Positions 6,957 to 15,377 of a stretch of DNA of 64,000 nt are shown piece after piece. The translations under genes were made by a program, and so were the position numbers. The notes below the pieces were generated by a model, which was given only the letters and a program-made list of their open reading frames with translations, was not told the DNA's origin and made no database searches. The first letter of the stretch is position 1; each line of letters starts with the position of its first letter. The DNA lies in the IMG/VR virus record IMGVR_UViG_3300025467_000009, positions 1 through 64,000 of that record. One strand, given 5' to 3'. This DNA comes from a virus.

Positions 6957-7360
6957 GCGAAGAAGTAAAACCAGAAACACCAAGTAATCAAGAGCTTGCA
7001 GCAGATACATTAAATAAATTAACGGGGTATTTATCTGATGCTAGAGATGTTCACGCAAGAGCAGCTCTTTTGCCTTTAAATCACCCAAGATACCACCCAG
7101 ATAACATAACTGCCTATCATGCATGGAACCATGCTTTAGAAACACTTGATAAGTATGTAAAAGGTGGAGGGTTTGATGAAGATTGGGATGAATTTACAAA
7201 AGCTCATACAGATGCAAGAGCACTTAGTACAAAGATTTTGAATGAAACAAATGCTTTGCATGAAGCTAGTATTGACAATGAATTTAGAAAACTTTCAAGT
7301 GCACTTTCAAACATTGACAAAATTTTAGGAGAAAAAGAACTAGTAAGTTCTTGGAACTAA
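6953..7360 (+). CDS. Helical hypothetical protein, 135 aa
   Basis: Mostly alpha-helical and acidic, with three or four amphipathic helices and no Cys. It ends in VSSWN, echoing the Trp-Asn of the tag motif but at the C-terminus. It overlaps the peptidase gene by ATGA, so the two are coupled; being a partner, inhibitor or substrate of that peptidase is conceivable but not shown. No family recognised. Confidence 0.6.
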   Translation: MSEEVKPETPSNQELAADTLNKLTGYLSDARDVHARAALLPLNHPRYHPDNITAYHAWNHALETLDKYVKGGGFDEDWDEFTKAHTDARALSTKILNETNALHEASIDNEFRKLSSALSNIDKILGEKELVSSWN

Positions 7361-7361
7361 T

Positions 7362-8333
7362 ATGGGAATTAAAAGAAGTCCTGCACCTTATGAATATGAT
7401 GGTGACTACCTTGCTGAATGGCCTAAGTATGGACTTAACTTTGATAAGTTAAGAAGTTTAGACCCTGAAGGTGAAACCAAAAAACAAGAATATTTAATGG
7501 GGAACGTACCCCATGTAACTAGAATGTTACGTTCAGGGTTCAAACCAGAAGACTTTAGTAGTTTGCACCCAGGTATACCTTTACCAGTTTATTCTGAAGC
7601 CTGGGAACACAATATCCATCCTTCAGTATTAAATAAAGCTTATTTTGTTGGTTCATTAAAACCAGAAGACTTAGAATCTAAGCCTGATAACTTAAAAAAG
7701 TATATTAAACAACAACACAGAATTTTCCCAACAATAGATGAAGGTTCAGGTGCAGGTTATAAAAATATAATTCCAGGAAACATGGGCCATTTTGTTAGTT
7801 CACTTATTTCTGGAGCAACTCCTGAAGAGGCAACAGAAGCACACAGACTACTTATGCCTTATGCAACTTCTAAAGACTATATTCTTGGTAATGAGGACTC
7901 AGAGCAACACTTTTATACACCACTAGATGAGTATGCTAAGTTTAGAAAAAATGGTGGTAGTCATGATGAGTTTAAACAACTTCACTCTGCAATAACTGCA
8001 AGCCACAGTAGAAAAGGTATTAAACAGTCAACTCCAGAAGCCAGAGCATCATTAAGGAGTATACTTTCTAGTTATTCTGACTATAGAGGTATGGGTTTAA
8101 GTCACCAAGACGCTGGTAAAGCGGTTTCTAAGTTTTCTGAAGGAACTTCACCACTTATAATTAAAGGTGATGAAACTTTTAGAAAAGCAATTAAACATGG
8201 TGCAACTTCTGATGAATACTGGGATGCTTCTGGTAAAAAAATGGATATGAACCAATATGCAGAAGATAGAAAAACCAAGAATCATGCTCAAGCTTTAAGA
8301 AAAGGGACTTTTGACATTAGTTCTTTATTTTAA
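7362..8333 (+). CDS. Helical repeat protein, 323 aa, unknown function
   Basis: The sequence contains at least six diverged copies of a short helix-starting motif, Gly then a small/hydrophobic residue, T/S/K, any residue, D/E-D/E: SGFKPEDF, VGSLKPEDL, SGATPEEA, NGGSHDEF, MGLSHQDA and HGATSDEY. They are spaced 30-50 residues, pointing to a solenoid of helical pairs. No catalytic motif or cysteine cluster is visible. A scaffold or binding role fits this architecture. It starts one base after the previous stop. Confidence 0.6.
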   Translation: MGIKRSPAPYEYDGDYLAEWPKYGLNFDKLRSLDPEGETKKQEYLMGNVPHVTRMLRSGFKPEDFSSLHPGIPLPVYSEAWEHNIHPSVLNKAYFVGSLKPEDLESKPDNLKKYIKQQHRIFPTIDEGSGAGYKNIIPGNMGHFVSSLISGATPEEATEAHRLLMPYATSKDYILGNEDSEQHFYTPLDEYAKFRKNGGSHDEFKQLHSAITASHSRKGIKQSTPEARASLRSILSSYSDYRGMGLSHQDAGKAVSKFSEGTSPLIIKGDETFRKAIKHGATSDEYWDASGKKMDMNQYAEDRKTKNHAQALRKGTFDISSLF

Positions 8334-8338
8334 ACTAT

Positions 8339-8367
8339 TGTAAAAATGCCAAAAAATCATTCTAGTT
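8339..8367 (+). promoter_or_regulatory. Putative promoter (TGTAAA-N16-TCTAGT)
   Basis: TGTAAA (8339-8344), 16 bases, then TCTAGT ending at 8366, preceded by TCAT. It lies in the gap before the gene at 8391. An AAAGGAAAAA ribosome site follows, and a TATATT at 8374-8379 might be an alternative -10. Confidence 0.5.
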
Positions 8368-8390
8368 AAAGAACTATATTAAAGGAAAAA

Positions 8391-9719
8391 ATGTCAGTAG
8401 ACAGTGGGATGGGGAATAAATCCGCAGATGATGACCTTGAGTCAATTGAAAACGGAACTCTTCCAGGTACTAGTAATGTTCAAAAGATTATTGGATCTTT
8501 AAAACTTAGACTAGCACAGGACAATCCAACTAATACAGACACTAATATAAATAGAACGGAAAGAGTAGATGTCACTACTCCTCCAAGAGCCCAAACACCT
8601 CTAGAACAACTAGGTTTGGGAGAAGGATTTAGTACGCCCGTGGATTATGAACTACCAAGAAGTTTAGCAAGTGCAGACAACCCTGCAGCAACAACACCAG
8701 CAGTTACTACACCACCTGCACCACAAATGAATGTACAAGGTACACCAGCAAGTGTTGCAATGCCAGAAGGGACACCTATGGATGGTGCAGTTATGAGTTC
8801 ATTCAATGCAATTGCATATGTAATTGAAAATGGTGAGGTCAAGTGTGCATCATGTGAAAACTACTACATTCCTGAAAGTGAAGCACACATTAAGTCTGCT
8901 CACTGTGGTGCTCCTGAATGCCATGATGCAAGAGAAGAAGAAGAAATGAAGAATGCTGATGGTGTTATGGTAGCATCTAAACTTCCTGAAGATGCTGATG
9001 AGGGTGATGTTATTCGTGGTAAAATGATTAAGACCACAGATGAAGAAACTCGTCTTGCATCAACTGATGACTACCTTTCTGCTTTTGAAAAGAGTGCGAG
9101 TGATTCTACTCTTTACTACCGTGGTTACGAAGATGCAAAAGCCGGTAAACCAATGGATGAAGATCTTGCTGAACTTTCAGATGATTATTTTCACGGTTAT
9201 GACCAGTTCAAGCATTACCATGAAGGTCCTCAAAAATCTGCACCACAAAGTCTTTACGACATTAAGCCAAACAGTAATAACAATCCTCGTATGACTCAAG
9301 GTGAAGCTGACCGAGGCCCACTTGAACTAACCGACGGTCACAGTTTTGCAACACATGCCTCTAATGATAGTTTAAAAGAAGCCGGTCCTCTTGATTTTGC
9401 CCATGCCTTAGAACAATCAGAAGAAGTAAAAAAGCAACAAAAGCAAAATATGATTATGAATATGGCTTTAATGTCTCCAATGCATCATGAATTAGAAGAA
9501 GTAAACAATAATACTTGTAAACTTTGTGACCAACTTGGCCACACTAATTATCATGCAATGCATGAATCAATTGTGCCTCAAGGAGAAACTCCAAAACCTA
9601 CATTTAATCCTAAGGGTCCAGGTAACTTTACAGATACACATCAAAATTTGCCTATAGGTGTTCTTTCTTCAAAGTTACCTTTCCCAACCGATGTTATTGA
9701 GAACTTCTTCGAGGATTAA
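8391..9719 (+). CDS. Zinc-motif hypothetical protein, 442 aa
   Basis: The N-terminal 130 residues are low-complexity (Pro, Thr, Ala). A CASC...H...CGAPECH cluster follows near residues 148-175, then an acidic stretch, a tyrosine repeat (YYRGYEDA and FHGYDQF), and a late CKLCDQLGHTNYH cluster. These look like two zinc sites. I do not know the family. The charged, disordered composition and the position upstream of the head genes would suit an internal or assembly protein. The start has AAAGGA upstream. Confidence 0.6.
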   Translation: MSVDSGMGNKSADDDLESIENGTLPGTSNVQKIIGSLKLRLAQDNPTNTDTNINRTERVDVTTPPRAQTPLEQLGLGEGFSTPVDYELPRSLASADNPAATTPAVTTPPAPQMNVQGTPASVAMPEGTPMDGAVMSSFNAIAYVIENGEVKCASCENYYIPESEAHIKSAHCGAPECHDAREEEEMKNADGVMVASKLPEDADEGDVIRGKMIKTTDEETRLASTDDYLSAFEKSASDSTLYYRGYEDAKAGKPMDEDLAELSDDYFHGYDQFKHYHEGPQKSAPQSLYDIKPNSNNNPRMTQGEADRGPLELTDGHSFATHASNDSLKEAGPLDFAHALEQSEEVKKQQKQNMIMNMALMSPMHHELEEVNNNTCKLCDQLGHTNYHAMHESIVPQGETPKPTFNPKGPGNFTDTHQNLPIGVLSSKLPFPTDVIENFFED

Positions 9720-10321
9720 TGAATACTTGCCCACTTTGTGAAGGTACTACTATAACTAGAATTTCTAGTGTTGGTGAAGAAACTTGGTGCACTAGTTGCA
9801 GAAGTATTTTAGCTAGTGCTACACTTGATTTTAAGTTTGCTGGTAGTGAACCTGAAGCTTGTAGTCGTGATGGCCTTCCAGGTTATAAAGGACCAGGTGC
9901 AAGTGCAAAATGCTATACTTATGACCCGGGTGATGAAGTAGCAGAAAAGAAGGCAAAGCAAAGAGCCGGACAATCTGCTTATATGGAACAAAGAAGGATG
10001 CAAAGCTCAAAGATTGTTGAAGCAATACCATTCTTTACAGAAGCACCTAGTAAAATTGTTGAAGGCATAGATTACACAGAAGAAGATGAACCTAAAGTAG
10101 CCTCAGATGTATTACAAAGAATTATTCCTGGTAGCACCGTGCAAACCGAGGATGAAGTTGAGGTAGGTAGTAACATGGACATTGGTTCAGGAATCACACC
10201 AATGTCATCTAAATTTTTTCACCCAACTATGGGCATCCAAAAAGATGAACTAGACCACTTGGGTAGAGCGTATTGTACAAGTTGTGGAGGAGACCATGAA
10301 TTTGGTTCTCCTTGTAATTAA
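9719..10321 (+). CDS. Zinc-ribbon protein, 200 aa
   Basis: Starts in a TAATG overlap with the previous stop. The N-terminus is a zinc ribbon (CPLC at 4-7, CTSC about 20 residues on). A central CSRDGLPGYKGPG...CYTY motif followed by a Lys/Ala-rich helix resembles a short domain I associate with other large phages. A C-terminal CTSCGG...C closes the protein. The function is unknown. Tight coupling with the gene upstream, which also has Cys clusters, suggests they act together. Confidence 0.6.
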   Translation: MNTCPLCEGTTITRISSVGEETWCTSCRSILASATLDFKFAGSEPEACSRDGLPGYKGPGASAKCYTYDPGDEVAEKKAKQRAGQSAYMEQRRMQSSKIVEAIPFFTEAPSKIVEGIDYTEEDEPKVASDVLQRIIPGSTVQTEDEVEVGSNMDIGSGITPMSSKFFHPTMGIQKDELDHLGRAYCTSCGGDHEFGSPCN

Positions 10322-10348
10322 TCTCAGTAAAGGGACATAGGAAATAAA

Positions 10349-11059
10349 ATGGATTATAACGAAATTATCAGAACAGCAAATGTAACAACTGCTGACTCAC
10401 AGTGGTTTAATGGTACTAACGAAAGTATCTTCAACCGCCTAGACAGATTGCAGAATGTTTTGGATGACATGAGGGTAGCAGCAAGCAACCCAAACGTTCC
10501 AGAACTTGAGCTTACTCGTCTTGCTACTTACATCACTGAACTTGATGAAGAAAAGAGTCAACTTGAAAAGTTGGCAAGTGAATGGGTTGATTACGACCAC
10601 GAAGAGTACCTTCAGAGCCTCCCAGGAGGAACTGTTGCAAGTACATACCGTGTTAATCCAGCTGGAACACTTTCATTGGGTGAAGATGATGGAAGTCTCC
10701 TTTACCGCACCGCTTCTGAAGTTGAGAATGAGTTCAAAGATGCTGATTGGATTAACTTTGTAACTGCAGGTGCTGAAGTTTGGCTTGAAGACCAGAATAA
10801 CGCATTGCTACAAGACCAGATTAGTACTCGTGAGGCTGCTGCTTTCTACGTTGAGAGGAAGACACTTCCAATTCTTGACATGGAAAAGCGTGCAACTATC
10901 ATTGACAATTTTATTTCTAATGTAGAAATTTGCCGCCGTGCAAAGAAGGAAAACTTAGACACAAAGAAGGCAACAACAGAGAAGAAACTCCGTGTTGCTA
11001 GCAAGTTGACTGAGCACTCAATTGATGACTCATTCGGGAATACAGTTAACTGGTTCTAG
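10349..11059 (+). CDS. Hypothetical protein with virion-like codon use, 236 aa
   Basis: Residues 28-75 form a probable coiled coil (heptad Leu pattern ending LDEEKSQLEKL). Next comes a Gly-rich strand region, then long helices with Lys/Arg-rich ends, and a final VNWF. It has no Cys pair; one Cys is visible near the end. Codon use (many CGT/CGC, TTC, GAC, AAG) resembles the capsid and scaffold genes and differs from its AGA-rich neighbours, suggesting high expression. A structural role is my inference. Confidence 0.6.
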   Translation: MDYNEIIRTANVTTADSQWFNGTNESIFNRLDRLQNVLDDMRVAASNPNVPELELTRLATYITELDEEKSQLEKLASEWVDYDHEEYLQSLPGGTVASTYRVNPAGTLSLGEDDGSLLYRTASEVENEFKDADWINFVTAGAEVWLEDQNNALLQDQISTREAAAFYVERKTLPILDMEKRATIIDNFISNVEICRRAKKENLDTKKATTEKKLRVASKLTEHSIDDSFGNTVNWF

Positions 11060-11060
11060 T

Positions 11061-11576
11061 ATGTCTGATTGGAATGGATTTCGTATCCTTGCTGAACAGG
11101 AACCTGAAAAAGAACCTGTAAAAACAGAATCAAAAAATGAACTTATTGAGTCTCTAAAGAAAACTTTGGCTGAAGCCTATGTCCTTTACCACACCATCCA
11201 CGGTTTTCACTGGAATCTTAAAGGTTCAGATTTTTATGAGTATCACAAGTTCTTCGATGAAATAGTAGATGATATTTACGAACACATTGACCCAATCGCA
11301 GAAAATATAGTAAAACTAGGTGGTGTCGCTCCATTTATGATGAGTGAACTTGCTAGTAGTTCATCAATTGAACAAGTAGGATTAATAAGTGAAGATCCGA
11401 TTGAGCTTTCTAAAAAGTTTTTAGAAATGAACACTCAATACATTGACAATATTAAAAAAGCGTTTATAATTGCCAATAACAGTAATGAGCAAGGCGTTGC
11501 CAATTTTATTGCTGAACGGATTGACCAACACCAAAAATGGAATTGGTTCTTAAAGGCTTCACTTGGAGAAAAGTAA
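11061..11576 (+). CDS. dps: Dps-like ferritin-fold protein
   Basis: From the ATG at 11061, one base after the previous stop, 171 residues. After a 25-residue N-terminal extension beginning MSDWNGFR, a distant tag variant, comes a Dps four-helix domain. The five ferroxidase residues of Escherichia coli Dps all have counterparts at matching spacing: H50 (HGFHWNLKG), H62, D66, D77 and E81 (HIDPIAE). The family forms 12-subunit shells that oxidise and store iron and protect DNA. In a phage it could protect DNA from oxidative damage during infection or be packaged. The extension suggests docking to another component. Confidence 0.8.
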   Translation: MSDWNGFRILAEQEPEKEPVKTESKNELIESLKKTLAEAYVLYHTIHGFHWNLKGSDFYEYHKFFDEIVDDIYEHIDPIAENIVKLGGVAPFMMSELASSSSIEQVGLISEDPIELSKKFLEMNTQYIDNIKKAFIIANNSNEQGVANFIAERIDQHQKWNWFLKASLGEK

Positions 11577-11807
11577 ATGGACCCTACTGCAGAGAACATC
11601 AGTCGGGTTGTTGCCATCTTAACTGCAATTCTTAGTGGACAAGAAGATACAGCATATGCAATGGTATTAGAAAGTAATCCAGTAGAACTTTTCAGTGCAT
11701 TAACTGGAGTTTTACTTTCTACACTACATACTATTGCACAAATAAATGGCCAGGAAGTGGAAGACTACTTACAACACCTAGGTATGTCGGCCTTTAATAA
11801 CGAATAA
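11577..11807 (+). CDS. Small helical hypothetical protein, 76 aa
   Basis: Begins immediately after the Dps stop, with AAGTAA as weak upstream purines, so it is co-translated. Mostly hydrophobic helices (RVVAILTAILSG, LTGVLLSTLHTIAQI) with an acidic end. These segments could pair as a small helical bundle or associate with membrane. No family recognised. Confidence 0.6.
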   Translation: MDPTAENISRVVAILTAILSGQEDTAYAMVLESNPVELFSALTGVLLSTLHTIAQINGQEVEDYLQHLGMSAFNNE

Positions 11808-11814
11808 TATATAT

Positions 11815-12102
11815 ATGACACAAGAATTACCAGAAGGGGTTTCCATCAATCGTAATTATGATGGTGACCTTGAAGTAGAGTTACCATTTGAAACTATTGA
11901 AATATGGCTCTGTGAAAAATGTGAACTATCCTTTGAATCTTTGCTAATAGGTAATGAAGGAAGGTACACAGGTCAAGTAATGACCTCTGGAAATAATGCT
12001 GTCACTTGGCAAGGCCCTCTTCCTAAGTTTAAAGAAAAAGCAATAAAATTTCTTAAAGAAAATCTTGACAAGAAAGTTGAAAGACACCTAGAAAGGCACT
12101 AA
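11815..12102 (+). CDS. Hypothetical protein, 95 aa
   Basis: An acidic beta-rich N-terminal half is followed by one Cys pair (CEKC) and a Lys-rich C-terminal helix ending in KKVERHLERH. A single CxxC may bind metal as a dimer. No recognisable family. It starts 7 bases after the previous stop, within a run of AT repeats. Confidence 0.55.
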   Translation: MTQELPEGVSINRNYDGDLEVELPFETIEIWLCEKCELSFESLLIGNEGRYTGQVMTSGNNAVTWQGPLPKFKEKAIKFLKENLDKKVERHLERH

Positions 12103-12103
12103 T

Positions 12104-12265
12104 ATGATTAGGTATTCTCAAGCACCAAAGAATTTAAAAAATGCAGTCGCAGATAATTATATTGAAGAGATGCAACAGGAAAAAAAGAAAACATCTGACT
12201 CTGAAAATAATGTAGAGGTACCAGATACCAGTACGGGTGATGATGATGGGTCAGACAATAACTAA
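12104..12265 (+). CDS. Small acidic-tailed protein, 53 aa
   Basis: ATG one base after the previous stop; it begins MIRYSQAPK, contains a charged helix (EEMQQEKKK), and ends in an Asp/Asn-rich tail. Its position, filling the gap exactly between two genes with codon-like periodicity, supports it as real. The RY near the start may be coincidence or a truncated tag. Function unknown. Confidence 0.5.
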   Translation: MIRYSQAPKNLKNAVADNYIEEMQQEKKKTSDSENNVEVPDTSTGDDDGSDNN

Positions 12266-12276
12266 CAGGGGCTGAA

Positions 12277-13131
12277 GTGACCGAACTAATTTCAGATGTA
12301 CTAGACTTACCTGTAACACACATTATGATTCCAGACACTCAAGCAAAACTTGATGTGCCTACAGACCACTTGAGTTGGATTGGTCAATTTATTGTTGATG
12401 AATATCACAATAAAAATATTAAAATTATCCACATTGGAGACCATGCTGACATGCCTTCTTTGTCTATGTATGACAAAGGCATGAAAAAGATGGAAGGTCG
12501 CCGTTATCAAGATGACCTAGATGCTGCTAATGAAGCATGGAGAATTTTAAACCAACCACTCTATGACTACAATACTGGTCGTAGAAAGAATAAAGCAAAG
12601 ATTTGGAATCCTGAGAGATATGTTACTCTAGGAAACCATGAAGATAGAATTAACAGGACAGTTAATGCTAATCCTCAACTTGAAGGCATGCTAAGCCTTG
12701 AAAAACTTGACTATGAAAGAAGTGGTTGGAAGGTTAGTCCTTACACTCAACCTATTTGCCTAGATGGAGTTTACTACTCACACTTTTTCTACAATCCAAT
12801 GACCGGTAAACCTTATGGTGGACAAAATATTGAAACCCGTCTTAAGACAATTGGTCACTCTTTTTCAATGGGTCACCAGCAGACACTTATGTACGGACTT
12901 AGGTTTGTTGCAGGTAAGAGTCAACATGGTCTTGTAGCCGGTGCATGTTACCTTCACGATGAAGATTATAAAGGACCCCAAGGAAATGCCCACTGGCGTG
13001 GCATTGTTGTCAAGCATCAGGTTAAAGACGGTTCTTATGACCCAATGTTTGTAAGCCTAGACTATCTTTGTCGTAGATACGAAGGTTCTAGTCTAGAACA
13101 CTTCATGAAACTTAAATATCCAAACCTGTAA
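12277..13131 (+). CDS. Calcineurin-like metallophosphoesterase
   Basis: GTG start with AGGGG upstream; 284 residues. Family motifs in order: IPDTQ near residue 18 (first metal Asp), HIGDHAD about 55 (GDxxD), LGNHEDR about 120 (GNHE), then a late GIVVKHQV strand that can supply the last His. It would hydrolyse a phosphomonoester or diester using two metals. In phages this type is often near DNA-metabolism genes; the substrate cannot be predicted. Cytoplasmic, with no signal peptide. Confidence 0.8.
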   Translation: MTELISDVLDLPVTHIMIPDTQAKLDVPTDHLSWIGQFIVDEYHNKNIKIIHIGDHADMPSLSMYDKGMKKMEGRRYQDDLDAANEAWRILNQPLYDYNTGRRKNKAKIWNPERYVTLGNHEDRINRTVNANPQLEGMLSLEKLDYERSGWKVSPYTQPICLDGVYYSHFFYNPMTGKPYGGQNIETRLKTIGHSFSMGHQQTLMYGLRFVAGKSQHGLVAGACYLHDEDYKGPQGNAHWRGIVVKHQVKDGSYDPMFVSLDYLCRRYEGSSLEHFMKLKYPNL

Positions 13132-13155
13132 AACTCAGTAGTACTCATATTAGTA
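13127..13155 (+). promoter_or_regulatory. Putative promoter (TGTAAA-N16-ATTAGT)
   Basis: TGTAAA overlaps the stop codon of the gene upstream (13127-13132); ATTAGT ends at 13154 with a 16-base spacer and is preceded by TCAT. AGTACT (13140-13145) repeated at 13152-13157 could form a small hairpin or operator over the -10. It precedes the gene at 13171, which has GGAG as ribosome site. Confidence 0.5.
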
Positions 13156-13170
13156 CTGAACTGGAGAATT

Positions 13171-14229
13171 ATGGGTACACGAAGAACTTTTAAGTGCAAA
13201 TTTAGTGACAGAGTAACCAGTGATAATCGTGACGGGGTTGTTCAAAGTCTAATAAACCAATTTCAAGGTTTAGGTGCAGAACCAGAAGTTACTCTTGACG
13301 GTGATACTTTCTCAATTACACTTACTATAAGTGATAATCTTACTCCAACTTTAGTTAGAGACAAACTAGCTTTAAATTATTTTATTGACCGAGTAACTAC
13401 CGGTGATAGTATCAGAAAAATTCAAATTATGAGATTGCCAAAAGCAACTACTGAAGTATTAGGTGACGGTAAAGGTCAACTTGATGGTATTGCCCGTGAT
13501 ACTGGTGTTAATGAAATACTTACTGAAAACACTAAAGATGGTGAAGAAGTTGTACCAAGAGAAAAATATACTATTGGGCCTAATCCTCCAGGTATCCCTG
13601 AAAAGAAGAGAAAGACTGTAAGTGTTTTTGGTCTGGGTATGAGTAGGGGTGGAAGTTCTTGGGTTAAACAAGCAGATCCAGGCTCACTTCGAAATGAAGG
13701 ACAAGCTTTTACTAGCTTGGATGATGACATTATGGGACCAGAAGATTTAGATTCAATGGCAACTAATGTTACAAAACTTCCAAAAGTTTTTGCTACTGAA
13801 CAAGATGCTGGTGGTGGTGGTCAATTTGCTCAACCATTTGACAAAAAGACTGTTATGGACAGTGTCAATAGAGCACCTCAAGAAAGTCGTACACCAAGAG
13901 TAACTGTATTTAATTCAGGAAGTTCTCCAGCAAGAGCAGATGGTGGTCCAATACCATTTAACAGTTGGTTTTCAGAAGTTGGTTCAGAATCAACAATGCC
14001 TGCAGAAGAAAATGCTAAAGGACCTTTGGACTTTTCAATAGCAGCAAGTCTTAAAGGTGAAAAAACTGAATCTGAAAATGTAGAAAGTACAATTGAATTA
14101 CCTGAAGCAACTCAAGGTGGAACTGTTCTTGGTCTAGAGGGCTGGTTTTCAGCAAGTTTGCATTTTGGTTATGATAATGAAGCCGGTCACAATGACGATG
14201 ATGATGATGACGATGATGAGGATGATTAG
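13171..14229 (+). CDS. Hypothetical protein with poly-Asp tail, 352 aa
   Basis: The first 90 residues look like a compact alpha/beta domain (alternating strands, then RDKLALNYFIDRV helix). The remainder is disordered, rich in Gly, Ser, Pro and acidic residues, and carries TVFNS and PFNSWF motifs like those in the protein at 2370. It ends with about a dozen consecutive Asp/Glu encoded by a GAT/GAC run (about 14193-14226). An acidic tail of this kind can mimic DNA or block a basic surface. No known family. Confidence 0.6.
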   Translation: MGTRRTFKCKFSDRVTSDNRDGVVQSLINQFQGLGAEPEVTLDGDTFSITLTISDNLTPTLVRDKLALNYFIDRVTTGDSIRKIQIMRLPKATTEVLGDGKGQLDGIARDTGVNEILTENTKDGEEVVPREKYTIGPNPPGIPEKKRKTVSVFGLGMSRGGSSWVKQADPGSLRNEGQAFTSLDDDIMGPEDLDSMATNVTKLPKVFATEQDAGGGGQFAQPFDKKTVMDSVNRAPQESRTPRVTVFNSGSSPARADGGPIPFNSWFSEVGSESTMPAEENAKGPLDFSIAASLKGEKTESENVESTIELPEATQGGTVLGLEGWFSASLHFGYDNEAGHNDDDDDDDDEDD

Positions 14230-14768
14230 TGAGCTATAAAGTTTATAGTGTAGGCCAACAACCACCAAAGTTTACACCAGGTGATTTTATATTAGTTTCA
14301 ACAACCGGAATACTTGCAAAGTGTATTAGAGCAGGACAATTTTTTAGATATCATGGGAAAATGAGAAACTATTCTCACTGGAACCATGCTGCTATGATTG
14401 TTGATACTGATGGTACAGTTGTTGAAGCCGCTGGTCGTGGTGTTCGTTACTCAAACATTAATGAATACAAAGAATCTGAATATTATCTTGTAAGCACCAA
14501 ACTTAATAAACAAAGTCGTGACCAAACAGTTGCAGCAGCCAGAAGTTTTGTAAAAGATAAGTATGGTTGGTTTACTATCCTTAGTATTATTTTGCAACTT
14601 ATTACAGGTATTGAGTTTCAATTCTCATTTGGCAATAGTGTAATCTGTTCTGGTGTAGTTGCTCAAAGTTTATGGGCAGGTGGTGTTATTTTTGATAGTA
14701 ACCCTTATCAAATAATGCCTGCTGACCTTGCAAGTGCATATGATGTTGATTGCACAAGTATAAACTAA
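14229..14768 (+). CDS. Permuted NlpC/P60-like (YiiX-type) papain-fold hydrolase
   Basis: GTG start overlapping the previous TAG. 179 residues; PGDFIL near 17-22, HWNHAAMIVD with the His at 53, and VICSGVVAQ with the Cys at 140. In this family the His precedes the Cys, unlike ordinary NlpC/P60. A hydrophobic stretch (FTILSIILQLITGI) lies before the Cys. Members act as amidases or peptidases on cell wall or lipids. It sits two genes before the holin-like gene, so a lysis or entry role is plausible but unproven. Confidence 0.7.
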   Translation: MSYKVYSVGQQPPKFTPGDFILVSTTGILAKCIRAGQFFRYHGKMRNYSHWNHAAMIVDTDGTVVEAAGRGVRYSNINEYKESEYYLVSTKLNKQSRDQTVAAARSFVKDKYGWFTILSIILQLITGIEFQFSFGNSVICSGVVAQSLWAGGVIFDSNPYQIMPADLASAYDVDCTSIN

Positions 14769-14771
14769 TCT

Positions 14772-14800
14772 TGTTTTTTAGAAAATAAGCATATATAGTA
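14772..14800 (+). promoter_or_regulatory. Putative promoter with leaderless start (TGTTTT-N16-TATAGT)
   Basis: A weak -35 (TGTTTT) and a good -10 (TATAGT, ending 14799), preceded by GCAT, with a 16-base spacer. The next ATG (14807) lies exactly 7 bases after the -10, the geometry of leaderless actinobacterial genes. Confidence 0.45.
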
Positions 14801-14806
14801 AGTATC

Positions 14807-15076
14807 ATGAAAGTTACAATTACAATTAATTACACATCCCGAAATTCACTTGATGAAAACTTGGTAGAGTCAGAAATCAAAGAGACAATTGAAGGACTAA
14901 TGATGAGCCTTAGAAACCAAGTAATGAACATTACTCATAGTGTTAAATTTGGTGAAGATATCATTGCAACTGAACCAACACCAATTATTGAAACTGTTGT
15001 TGAAGAAGTTATAGAAAAACCACTTGTTAAAAATCCCCCTACAAAAAGTATTAACAATAAAAAGAAAGAAGAATAA
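14807..15076 (+). CDS. Hypothetical protein, 89 aa
   Basis: An N-terminal strand (KVTITINY) and a helix are followed by a Pro/Glu/Val linker and a Lys-rich tail. No Cys or membrane segment. It lacks a Shine-Dalgarno but fits a leaderless transcript from the element at 14772-14800. It directly precedes the holin-like gene by 2 bases, so the two are probably one transcript. Family not recognised. Confidence 0.6.
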   Translation: MKVTITINYTSRNSLDENLVESEIKETIEGLMMSLRNQVMNITHSVKFGEDIIATEPTPIIETVVEEVIEKPLVKNPPTKSINNKKKEE

Positions 15077-15078
15077 AA

Positions 15079-15369
15079 ATGTCAACTCCACTTAATACAA
15101 CTACCACAAGAGCAACAGGTCGTGCATTTGTTGCTGCAATCATTGGATCTATCCTTGCTTGGGTTGCAACAAAAGTTGGAAAGTTTAATACTGGAACCTT
15201 TGCTACATTGACACCAGTAATCTCTGGTTTGTACTACACAGTAGTCAATGCTTTGGAAAAGAAGTACCCAAAGTTTGGTTGGTTGCTTGGTACACTACCA
15301 CAGCCTAAAGCAAAGCCTGTTGTAACACCACCAGCACCTGCTAAAGCAAAGTCTGCACCGAAGGCATAG
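15079..15369 (+). CDS. Holin-like small membrane protein
   Basis: A 96-residue protein with two probable membrane segments: residues 17-33 (AFVAAIIGSILAWVATK) and about 42-60 (ATLTPVISGLYYTVVNA), a short turn between them, then LEKKYPKFGWLLG and a charged Pro/Ala/Lys tail. This resembles class II holin-like proteins of actinophages, which also show a LE+-x-P-x-x-G-x-L-L-G motif. A role in membrane permeabilisation at lysis is likely but not proven. A tRNA gene follows 8 bases later. Confidence 0.6.
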   Translation: MSTPLNTTTTRATGRAFVAAIIGSILAWVATKVGKFNTGTFATLTPVISGLYYTVVNALEKKYPKFGWLLGTLPQPKAKPVVTPPAPAKAKSAPKA

Positions 15370-15377
15370 TCCTTCGA

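Noticed and set aside
9700-9735. A frameshift joining the 8391 and 9719 genes
   Set aside because: The junction is a standard TAATG overlap with a new start and an intact zinc ribbon from its first residues; no slippery sequence is present.
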